Positions 21,306 to 31,013 of a DNA stretch of 64,000 bases are shown here, piece by piece. The stretch's first letter is position 1. Each line of letters begins with the position of its first letter. The notes beneath the pieces were generated by a model. The model was not told the origin of the DNA. It did no database searches and saw only the letters and a list, made by a program, of their open reading frames with translations. The position numbers were made by a program, and so were the translations under genes. Origin of the DNA: Coccinella septempunctata (Eukaryota > Arthropoda > Insecta > Coleoptera > Coccinellidae); contig NC_058190.1 of NCBI RefSeq assembly GCF_907165205.1, forward strand, positions 16,438,001 to 16,502,000, given 5' to 3'.

Positions 21306-22205
21306 CAATTTGGTCACTGATCAATAACAAAACTGGTAGAAACACTAACATAAATCAACTTGATAAGCTAGGTCCTCCTCAAGAAGTTGTAAACAATTTC
21401 AGTGATGTGTTTCGAAATCCTGAATCACATTCTCACTTGCATTCTCCATCACATGTTAATTTTGTAAAGCGCGTGGAAAATTCATTCTATATGTTCGACG
21501 TAACTGAATCTGAAGTTTATCAAGTTGTGAAAATACTAAGTAATAAAAAAAGTACAGGCCAAGACGGAATACCAATAAATGTCATAAAAAAACTATAAAC
21601 AACATAGTCCAACCTCTTGCATATATTATTATAATAGTTTTAAATATGGAATTTTTCCTGAAAAACTCAAAACAACTGTGATAAAACCAACTTTCAAAAA
21701 GAATGATCCTACTGATCTACGAAATTATAGACCAATTAGTTTACTTGACAGTTTCTCGAAAATATTTGAAAAAGTTCTATACAATAGACTATATAGTTTC
21801 TTCAGGAAGTTTGGTATGTTCAATAGTCAGCAACACGGTTTCATTCCCGGTAAAAGCACTGAAACGGCCATTTACAAACTCATTGAGACATTGACTGAGG
21901 GTTTGGAGGGGGATGATATATTGTTGGGGTATTTCATTGACTTCTCCAAGGCTTTTGACTCGGTTATTCATGAGGTACTCATAACGAAGCTCGAAATCTA
22001 TGGCATTAGAGATAGACAGCTGGATTTAATTAAAAGTTATTTGCGAGGACGCTTTCAATATGTTGAGTTTAACGTTAATGGAATCGACTATAGATCCACC
22101 ATAACGGAAATAATAAGAGGTGTGATTCAGGGCAGCATCCTGGGTCCATTATTTTACCTTATTTATGTAAATGATATGCCAGAAGTAATTCCTCGATTGT
22201 ATGAT
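21306..22205 (+). pseudogene. PHD-gag LINE reverse transcriptase, right arm, cut before YADD
   Basis: This is the near-exact reverse complement of about 18600-19500. It carries IWSLINNKTGRNTNINQLDK, KSTGQDGIPINVI, NYRPISLLDSFSKIFEKVLY, and the intact motif A region YFIDFSKAFDSVIHEVLITK that the left arm lacks. It runs through GVIQGSILGPLFYLIYVND and stops after PRLYDF, a few residues before the catalytic NYADD. There it is fused in the same orientation to a gag segment. The stop at about 21597 and frame changes near 21660 make it non-functional. Confidence 0.85.
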
Positions 22206-23365
22206 TTCTACAAATCGAACTCTCGTACATCAGAGCTCTACTGGAGGAATACAATAGTAAAAATTCGATTCTCATGGAAAATTATCAATTATTGCACGAT
22301 GAAATTAAGAATTTGGAAAATAACATAAAAAATAATAGTAACGACAAAAAAAAAGATGTAAACAAGAAGGAATCTAAAACTGATAATATAATAATAAAAA
22401 TAACTGCAAAGAAATAAAACAGGAATATTTGTTATGGTAATAAAGCTATCGACCAGAATACATCGATTCAAGGTGCAGTTCGTAGGCGATGGATGTATGT
22501 AGGAAAGATTTCAGGCAAGGACGTATCAGAACAAGACATATCATCATTTTTAAAAGGGGTAGAAGGTTACGAACAATTCGTTATCAAAAAGTTAAACACT
22601 ATCGAACAGAACTCAACTTTCAGCATTGGTTTAACCGAAGAAGCACATAAAACGGTATCTAATGAATCCTTTTGGCCCATTGGTGTGATAATAAGGAACT
22701 TTACATTTAACGAAACGTTTTTTCAGAAGTTGAAAGACCACAGTGCTCCACGAAATCAGTTAGTACCCCTAAATATTGAGGCCATATCAACATCTTTTTG
22801 TGGATTGGAATTACTGGCTTCTGAATATAAAGTAGATTTTCTTGCAATAACTGAGCACTGGCAGAATCGGGAACAACTCTCTGCCTATAATATTCTGGTA
22901 TATAAGCTCATTTCAAGCTATTGCAGACCAAGAAATAAACATGGTGGTAGCGCCATCTATGTGAAAAACTATCTAGCAGTGAACTGTAAAAGAAGGGAGG
23001 ATATTGAACGAATGAGTATGCCACAGAAAATCGAATGCAGTGCTTTGGAATATTATGCCCCTGCATCAAACAAACTGCTCCTAATATGCCTGTATCACCC
23101 TAGCAGTTATGGCCCAAACAAAGAGGTATTCTTCGAAAGATTAATGGAAATCTTAGATGTAACTATAACAGAAAAAGACATAAAATTCATTATCACAGGT
23201 GATTTCAACATTAACCTTCTTGATACCAAAAATAAAAATACAGAAACCCTGCTTGAAATTTTGGATTCATATGGAGTCAGAGTATTGATAAATGGACTCA
23301 CAAGAATTACATCGACCAGCCAAACATGTCCCGACAATATATTTACCAACATCCTTGTCCTCATC
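22206..23365 (+). pseudogene. PHD-gag LINE: gag coiled coil, gag C-terminal domain and endonuclease
   Basis: Just after the RT fragment a gag coiled coil is readable (LLEEYNSKNSILMENYQLLH, DEIKNLENNIKNN), then RRRWMYVGKISGKDVSEQDI and a continuous frame from 22493 to 23443. That frame runs from the gag domain straight into the APE endonuclease: FLAITEHWQN (catalytic Glu), KHGGSAIYVKN, GDFNINLLDTKNK (catalytic Asp/Asn) and RITSTSQTCPDNIFTNI. The last part of the open frame (after about 23365) is inverted R4 sequence. The gag and endonuclease being in one frame is either an internal deletion or a one-ORF arrangement; the decayed copy at 9.6-12 kb has the same order. Confidence 0.75.
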
Positions 23366-23835
23366 CTTATTGAGCAATATGAGATCTGGTCTATTGTGGG
23401 TTATTTTCCGGTCTGTGAGAACCGTGATCAGATCCCAGTATAGCTTGTGATGTTCATTTTCCAATACAGCATCCGGAAGGTAATTGTAATAAGGAACCTT
23501 TTTCGTTAGATTAGTTAACAGTTGGTGATTTAGTGCCAATTCTTGGTGAAGAATCTTGGCAACATCATGTCTATTTTTGTACGCCATTGAGGCATCCTTG
23601 GCGATATATTTCATGTAGTTCCTTGTTGGAATAACCTGATCCTGGATGGCGAGCATGAAGCCCTTTGTCTCAGGAAACAACCTTCCGGAAGTCAACCAGT
23701 AGTTCGACGCAGATATGTTGACGAAATCATGGTTGACCTCGTTCTGGTGCCTCCCATGCAAAGGTTTGTCAATCAGTTTCTGCATTTTACTTTCTGCAGA
23801 GTGTTCGACGGTTTCCAAGTGGTCCTGCTGTAGCA
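23366..23835 (-). pseudogene. R4/Dong-like LINE fragment, copy H (inverted)
   Basis: The minus strand reads QQDHLETVEHSAESKMQKLI, ISASNYWLTSGRLFPETKGF, AIQDQVIPTRNYMKYIAKDA, NRHDVAKILHQELALNHQLL and NRPDLILLNKDED, i.e. the R4 C-terminal region. It corresponds to 16900-17378 in inverted orientation and shares the junction with the LINE endonuclease. It retains EVNHD and DVAKILHQELALNHQLL segments deleted in copy A but lacks the CCHC finger block (after KDASMAYKNRH). At 23835 it meets copy I head to head at the short palindrome GTCCTGCTGTAGCAGGAC. Confidence 0.85.
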
Positions 23836-25306
23836 GGACTGGGCATAAAACAGGCAAGAAAAATCAATCAGAGCCAGATGAAGAAAGAACTAACGGAGGA
23901 GTTCACCCTAAGATTGAGAAGGATAATGAGAACTGGCCTTAACATCAAGAATCTGATGAAAGCTATCAATACCTACGCTTACTCGGCGCTGAGCTACTCA
24001 TTCGGTATCATCTCTTGGACCACCACCGATTTAGCAGCTTTACAGAGAAAAATAGGGACGATGCTGGCTAAACACAATAAACATCACCCCAAACGCTCAA
24101 TAGAACGGACAGAGCTACCACGACATCTTGGGGGTAGAGGAATTGTTGATTTGTCCAACCGTATGTTCCATGAAATTGAAGGACTTTGAAAATATTTCCT
24201 GAACAAGGCAGCTTCGTCAGAACTCGAGTCGTTTGTGTTGCTGATAGTTCTACACCGTAAAAGCTACAACAGGATCACTTGGAAACCGTCGAACACTCTG
24301 CAGAAAGTAAAATGCAGAAACTGAGTGGCAAACCTTTGCATGAAAGGCACCAGAACGAGGTCAACCATGATTACGTCGACATATCTGCGTCGAACTACTG
24401 GTTGACTTCCGGAAGGTTGTTTCCTGAGACAGATGGCTTCATGCTCGCCATCCAGGATCAGTTGATTCCAACAAGAAATTATATGAAATATATCGCCAAG
24501 GATGCCCTAGTGGCGGACGATAGCTCTCTTTATGGCTGTGCGACACATGAAACTATCCAGCACATCACCGGGGGATGTCAGAAGTTCGCGGGCACGGAGT
24601 ACAAAAATAGACATGATGTTGCCAAGATTCTTCACCAAGAATTGGCACTAAATCACCAACTTCTAACTTCGAAAAAGGTTCCTTATTACAATTTCCATCC
24701 GGATGCTGTGTTGGAGAATGAACATCACAAGCTCTACTGGGATCGCACGGTTCTCACAGACCGAAAAATAACCCAAAATAGACCAGATCTCATATTGCTC
24801 AATAAGGATGAGGACACAGCACTATTCATCGACGTGGCAATTCCAAATAATAACAATCTTCTAGATAGGCACACTGAAAAAATTTCAAAATACAGAGATT
24901 TCGAGGAACAAACCAGACAGTGGAAGCTGAAAGATACCAAGACCATCCGTATTGTAATTTCATCTACAGGCCTTATACCGAAGAAACTACTAGAGAACTT
25001 GAAGAAACTTCATTTGGACGAAAATATTTATAAAGTCATGCAGAAGGCGGTACTGCTCGGAACGGCGAGAACTGTACGCAAGTACATGGGGAATGCAGAG
25101 GAACACCGTCTGCTCCGACAGGAAGTGCGGGTGGAGCAGGAATCCAACCTACAGCAGGGAGCCGAGGAGCGACCCGGACCCGACCACCACCACGAGCCCG
25201 AAAACCTGGAAAGGGCTCCAACAGAGCTTTATCCTTTTGATATCTGAGATATCTGGGATAAGTGAATTTTCCTCTGGAGAGGAGTGTGAAAGCCGCGCTG
25301 CTTAAG
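23836..25306 (+). pseudogene. R4/Dong-like LINE, copy I: RT end, CCHC finger and restriction-like endonuclease to 3' end
   Basis: It starts in the RT thumb (GIKQARKINQSQMKKELTEE), runs to EIEGL and a TGA at 24187, and is frameshifted between about 24190 and 24275. A long frame 24279-25247 then encodes the complete C-terminal region: ISASNYWLTSGRLFPETDGF, CATHETIQHITGGC, ENEHHKLYWDRTVLTDRKIT and NRPDLILLNKDEDTALFIDV. The PD...D pair is the core of the restriction-like nuclease of R4-type LINEs. The protein ends at TGA 25245-25247, and a 3' UTR reaches about 25306. It lacks everything upstream of the RT thumb. Confidence 0.85.
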
Positions 25307-27690
25307 TCATAATAATAATAACTTTATTTACCCAACACGAAAAATCCCAGTAACAGGTTAACAAAATACATAAACTCAAAGAAAAATACATTTGAACTCC
25401 CCATAGGCAAAACGAAATAAAATGGCAAGCACCTCAATACAATAATTCATCCGAAAAAAAAACACGAAGCACACTGCTGAACCTGACGTTCTATTAAGGT
25501 TGAAAGCCTCAGCTCCCTCGCTATGCTTGAAAGATCAGCACCACGCTCAGGATAAATGCTTGTCTTCCTATATTCGACATATTTCAGGAACTTTCTATGA
25601 ATTCGCTCAATGGATGTAAGATGCGTGGCATAAATTGGGAACCAAATTATGTTAGCGTATTCCAACCTACTGAGAACAAGTGAGAAGTAAACACTTCTGA
25701 GAGCAGACAGATCGTCGAGCTCACGGAAGCTCCTGAACAGGAAACCCAAAGATCTACAGCAGATGCACACAGATCCTCAACATGTTGAACAAAACTTAGC
25801 TCACTGTCGAACCAAACTCCAAGGTCACGAAAACGATCACCTACCGCAATAATATCATTCCCAATGTGATGAGCAAAAGCTAGCGGCTGCGCCTTCCTGG
25901 TGAAAGTAACTTTAAAACACTTCTTCAAATTTAAAATAAGTCCATTCTGCAAGCACCAACCGCGAACCAATTCCAAACTTGACTGAAGAAGTAACTGGTC
26001 ATTAATTCCAAATATTTTCATGAAAAGCTTCAGATCATCAGCATAGGCTAGAGCCCCACAATTGAGAGAGCATAAAAGGTCATCAATGAAAATCACAAAC
26101 AACAATGGTCCGAGGTTAGATCCCTGAGGAACACCAAACTCGAGTTCATATTCAAAAGATCTGAATCCATTATAGAATACATAATTAGTTCTTCCACTTA
26201 AATAGGAATGAATCAACTTCACAAAATTAGGAGTAAAACCAAATGATGCTAGCTTTTTCAAAAGCAAATTATGGTCAACGGTATCGAAGGCACGTGAGAA
26301 ATCTGTATAGATCGCATCGACTTGACCCCCATCATCAAGGGACTCTGCTATGACTCGCGAAATTGTGGCTAGGTTAGTTACAGTCGACCTTCCTCGGACA
26401 AAACCATGCTGTGCTGATGATAAACCTTGTTTAATATGGTGGTGAATGCTTGAATACAGAATCTTTTCATATACTTTGGCAAAGTTCGATAAAATGGAAA
26501 TAGGTCTATTATTTTCCACAGAAGACGAGTCACCCTTTTTGAACACCGGAATTACCCTAGCTCTCTAGACTCCAGGTACTCTAGTGTAACCCTTTATTCG
26601 AGCTAAATATTTCCAGAGTGAAGATGGATTTGATCTTATTTGGCTCTGCACTTCAGACAGATACTTGTTGTACTCCAAATCAATTCCAGACTTGACCAAC
26701 GCTCTCAATCGTTTGAACTCAACAGAATATTTTTCTTCACCAGTATTACGCCACTTCACTCTGTAATAATTCTTTAGGCCAATAATATGCTTTAATTTTC
26801 CTGTGAACCAAACAGGAAAGCTAGGATTTGCCAAAGAGTTAGTTTTTTTACTAACAAGGTCATCCAGGATCTCAAAAACTTTTCTGTAGTAGAAATCCAA
26901 AGCTTCATCAACATTATCGAATTCTGCTATAATATCCCAATTGACGGAATTGATTGCCGTAGACAAAGAAGAGCAATCAGCTCTTTTAAAGTTATAGAAT
27001 GAATTATCCTTCCTCGGAAAATTCACCCGGCGCCTGAAAGACTCCACAGTTAGGACCATACTCAAAGCAGGATGGTAGGGGTCCTCAGGAACAAAAGGCG
27101 AGTCAGAACGGATGACTGACACCTCAATATTCTTGCTCGCTAGAACCAAGTCTAGCAGCCTGAGATCCTCATTCCGAACTGAGCTGTACTGCCGCAGACC
27201 CAGGAGATCGCATAGATTCCGCAAAAGAATTGATTTGGGACCACAATCAGAATCAACAAAGTCAGGGCAATTGAGGTCACCAACAAAGAACATAGTCTCT
27301 CCAGGGAAACTCAACTCCAATGCAGTTGTAAAAGTTTCCAGATGAAAAGCAGAAATATCAGGCGGAATGTAAACTACACAGGCAATAAAAGGACAGGGCT
27401 CAGTAAAACGACAGAAAACCACATCTATCAACGGGACACGATCGGTTAAAAATGCTCCATCTATAATACCGAAAGATGTACTGTCAGAAGCGGCCAGCAG
27501 GACTCCACCACCACGAGATCTATCAACCCTACCAAACTGTCTATCACATCTCACTACTTTATATCCTGGAGGAAACAATTCACCATCAAAAACCGAGTCA
27601 CCAAGCCATGTCTCAGTTATACAGACTATATCATACGTACATTCACATGCTGATCTGAAGAATGATTTTTCTAATAAGAAGAACACACAT
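25307..27690 (-). pseudogene. APE-type (Jockey superfamily) LINE, endonuclease plus RT, internally deleted
   Basis: The 3' end is a TTATTATTAT tail at 25308-25322 (minus strand). Endonuclease frame 27686-26565: YDIVCITETWLGDSVF, GGGVLLAA, FFVGDLNCPDFVDSDCG, LLDLVLASKN, PYHPALSMVL. It runs to GYTRVPGV and TAG at 26565. The RT resumes with IPVFKKGDSSSVENNRPISI, GFVRGRSTVTNLA, IYTDFSRAFDTVDHNLLLKK, FGVPQGSNLGPLLFVIFIDD and ALAYADDLKLF (catalytic). About 100 residues expected between them (the GPDGIP region) are absent, so an internal deletion joins the two parts. A frameshift near 25.7 kb separates the last 107 codons (SLRSVYFSLVLSRLEYANII). The element is 5' truncated and lacks gag. The relic at 41.3-43.6 kb looks like the same group. 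Confidence 0.85.
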
Positions 27691-27721
27691 TTCTATGATC
27701 CTCTCTGTCACGTCACATAAC

Positions 27722-27861
27722 AGGTTTGTTAGTAGAGTGGTTCACAACGGTTTTGAACTGTACAGAGCAAGCGCAATTCCATTTTAGGGGGACGAAAATC
27801 CATATGCGCTTGCTCTGTACAGTTCATAACCGTTTTGAACCACTCTACGAACAAGCCTAAT
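27722..27861. mobile_element. Short hairpin MITE with about 55-bp inverted arms
   Basis: AGGTTTGTTAGTAGAGTGGT at 27722 is mirrored by the complement of 27842-27861 (CCACTCTACGAACAAGCCT). The arms continue through a GAACTGTACAGAGCAAGCGC block (27764-27783) opposite its complement at about 27806-27825, leaving a loop of roughly 25-30 bp. There is no coding capacity. The transcript could fold into one long hairpin. No clear target duplication was found. Confidence 0.75.
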
Positions 27862-29150
27862 ATCATCTCCCAGCCTTTTCTGTGCAGATTATTTTTGTTT
27901 TGTTTTTAACTTAGATTTTGATAAGATGTCTAAAACTCTGGTGTATTCACTGATTCGATTTTGTTTTTAATTTCGTGGGGATATGGGATCAGTTTCGTTT
28001 TTTCCACTGTAGGTAGCGCTGTTTAGAATTTGACAGAGCATTGTCAATTGATATTTGAAAATAATTTGAATACTTTCCTACGACTTACGAATATTTTGCA
28101 CTTATAAGCGATTATTGGTGTGTGAAAATGTATTAGTTTCGAGAAAGAGTGTAGAACATTCATTTATTTAACATGTCGTTCGGTAAGTTCAGTTTAATAT
28201 ATGGACAATCAAGAACTATTATAGCTAAGAATTCGGTGTTGTTGGAATTTGAGGCAGAACCAAATCAGATGAACGAACATTCGGGACGGATATAGCTGAG
28301 TTTTATGGCAACTTCAGCAATATTTCAAAGAAACTGCATTGGAAATACGTAATGTAAATTGTGAGCATGTATTGAGAATCAGTAATACATATCTCTATTC
28401 GAGTCTGATCTTTAAATATTCTTCCTGAGTAGATATAGTGAAAATTCCCTTTCCGTCAACTGAATATATTGGATAACTGTGTTTTATTTAAATCAAATTG
28501 AATTACCCTCCTCATGAATACAATTTGTCAAACAGTAATTACTCTGGAGAAGAATAGTAAATACTCCTTCGAACCCTTATTCGATAGTGTTGAAATATTG
28601 ACAGATTTGTTTTTACAACGAAAATTATACTGTAAATCACAAATATTCCTTAACAGCTGACAAAATGGGCCAGTTCATAATTTGAACTCGTTGATCGATG
28701 TATCATTCCACTTCCTCTGGTAGAACAAGGATAGAACGAAGCAAATGACATGGTGGCGCCGCCACGAAACTGATCCCCGATTTTCTGAAATGTTGATGCT
28801 TGCAAATAGTGACAAGTGCACACACCAGTATTTTAGACATCTTAGATTTTGATCACCCAAGTGTAATATCCATTCCTGACCTCGCTTATTTCGACTCGAA
28901 TGGAAGGAATGATTCGAGAAAACACTTGTTTAACATTAACAATATTATTAACCGATAAACTTTATTTGATTGTGAGTCGATTCATATTCTTGTTTACTCG
29001 TTTATTTATTCGTTTGTTTATGTCTCATCGTTTTTATTTTATTTGACCTAAACACTATTTTCAAACTCACATAAGACAGGATCATATTGATCATATTTCT
29101 CGACTCGATCACATCTACATTCAATGTTTTAATTCGGCCTTTAATTATTT
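27862..29150. other. Intronic stretch without recognised genes
   Basis: AT-rich, with only short frames and no recognised domain or strong repeat. Confidence 0.4.
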
Positions 29151-29153
29151 TAG

Positions 29154-29194
29154 TATGGCTTTGAAGATAGCAGTACGCCGAAACATGTCAGCCT
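29154..29194 (+). ncRNA. Hammerhead-ribozyme-like motif (degenerate)
   Basis: The stretch GGCTTTGAAGATAGCAGTAC continues CGCCGAAACATGTCAGCC. It has the order stem I (GGCT pairing with AGCC), U-UGAAGA for the CUGANGA core with one mismatch, a weak stem II, GAAA, a one-pair stem III (C-AU-G) and UC before the cleavage point. Minimal hammerheads of this design occur in the terminal repeats of Penelope-like elements and related retroelements. The first core base is U instead of C, so activity is doubtful. The host element here was not identified. Confidence 0.35.
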
Positions 29195-29254
29195 TCAAAT
29201 AAAGATAGTTTATCACTCATATAGTGGTTCTAAGACTCTCAATTCACCTCTATT

Positions 29255-29465
29255 CTTGCTGTTCGCTGACGATCTAATGATATTCAGACAGATTTAATCT
29301 ATTGTTCATTGCCAACTCCTTCAGCGGGATCTAAATGAAATAATCAACCGGTACCTAGAAAACCACATGTTTAATTTGATCACATGTTTAATGTTGACAA
29401 ATGCTTGGTGATGAGGTTTGGGAGACTCACCCCTGGTTTCATAGAGGTTGAGTTCGACTTAGGGC
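29255..29465 (+). pseudogene. Small LINE RT relic around the FADD motif
   Basis: The plus strand reads LLFADDLMIFRQI, a stop, then HCQLLQRDLNEII, and after a shift MFNVDKCLVMRFGRLTPG. The order FADDLxIF, LQ-x-DLN and N-x-x-KC is the RT palm/thumb boundary of an APE-type LINE. A 17-bp local duplication (CACATGTTTAAT twice near 29367) causes the shift. The relic ends at the Harbinger-like terminus at about 29461. Confidence 0.65.
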
Positions 29466-30240
29466 CGGTTGTTAATTCCTGGTTTAACTCATTGGTTATC
29501 TAAACAATGGTTAACTATAACTGTATGGTTTGAGATGGGTTATGCGTTGTTCATAGAGAAAATAACCGTGGATTTCAAAACTATTAGTTAATTAGTCGAT
29601 TCATAGATTTGTTTGTTTTTATGGGCCACATTAGTGTTCTGTGTTGGCCACACTGATTTTGAAATATGAATTTTGACAAGTTTGAAGGGACGAAAACCAT
29701 TAATATCGCTATTTCTATGATCACTTTTCAATTCGAAATTTAAAATTTGAAAATCCTTTTCATGTTGAGATAGTTGAGTTGTATGAGTGACGGTGATAAA
29801 TTGTGATTAGAAAGATGGAGATGGAAAAAAGAAAGAGATTTGCAAATTTCACGCAGGGAGAAGTCCAAATATTAGTATCTCTTGTGAAAAAATATGAAAC
29901 AATAATTTAAAATAAGAAAAACGCGGTAACGAATGTAGAAAAAAAGCGGACGTGGGAGAAAATATCCACCGAGTTCAACACTATTTGCGGAACCAGAAAA
30001 ACTGCATTTGTTTTGAAAACCAAGTACTATAATTTGAAAAAAATCACACAAAAAAGAGTTCTCATGAAATCAGGCATATAAGGGGTACCGGAGGAGGTCC
30101 CCCTATTGCAGAAGTGCCTTGGAACGAGGCAGAAACGGAAATTAAAGAAATGATGGGAAGGACATTATCAGGATTGCCTTCTGAATTCGATGGAGACATT
30201 TCCAACAAGAGATCAAAGAAATGTAAGCATTGATTTATCT
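29461..30240 (+). pseudogene. Harbinger-like element relic with Myb/SANT-type ORF
   Basis: It begins with GGGCCGGTTGTTAATTCCTG, typical of Harbinger ends. From about 29816 the frame reads KRFANFTQGEVQILVSLVKK, YETII, a stop, NKKNAVTNVEKKRTWEKIST and EFNTICGTRKTAFVLKTKYY, then in a shifted frame GGGPPIAEVPWNEAETEIKE. This matches the Myb/SANT-like DNA-binding protein that PIF/Harbinger elements encode beside the transposase. No transposase frame and no matching right terminus were found, so it is a truncated relic with stops. Confidence 0.65.
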
Positions 30241-31013
30241 AAAAAGTATGAATAAAAACTGAGGTAATTTTCATTAGTAATAAACATTCATTCATTTATA
30301 AAAGTTGTAGTAATATTAGAAAACGAAATGATTTTTTTGCACGGTGCAACTGAATATGAAGCAAAAATCTCTAAGTTATTGACATTGGAATGATGCCCTA
30401 TTTGAGAAAATTTGAAGATGTTTTTCAGATTTCAAAAAAATTTTCTGCGGAATCATTAAAGCAATGAAGAATTCAATCTGATATTGAAGACAAAAGTTGG
30501 TACCATTTCAGATGCCTTTACTTTCCTCTTCCTCATAATCCAAAAAGAATTCAACGCAAAATCTTATAATAGCATAGTTCAAATTCATTTTGCACTTTCA
30601 AATATCAGATGAAATTTTAAACAAACACAAATCAAATAGTACAAATAATATCATATAAACAAATTACTAGGTTATTACTATTTATTTCTTGGTACATAAT
30701 TGAATCACACAAGCTAGCAGCCCCTCTAGTTAATGGTGACGGCAAACTGAGCTCAGCATAATGAGGCCAGTACCAAATTTCTGTGAAACGTTGGTTGTTT
30801 TCTTGAGCTTGTTGTTTTCTTGAGCTCCGAGGAACTGCGGGAATCTTGAAAGCACCAATACCCAAAACAATTTTCAAACTTTTCCATTCTTACATATGTC
30901 GTGTTCTAAAAAAACACCATATTTCGGAATGATCACTAATTGTTTTTACAAATTGCACTTATCGAATGCATATTCAAATATATCAATGTCGTTGGTTTTC
31001 ATCAATATTTCTA
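30241..31013. other. Intronic stretch without recognised genes
   Basis: AT-rich sequence; no domain, array or TIR found. Confidence 0.4.

Noticed and set aside
22206..23443. 22493-23443 as a single novel fusion gene
   Set aside because: Its last 80 bp are inverted R4 sequence and the rest is LINE gag and endonuclease; the fusion arises at a rearrangement junction.
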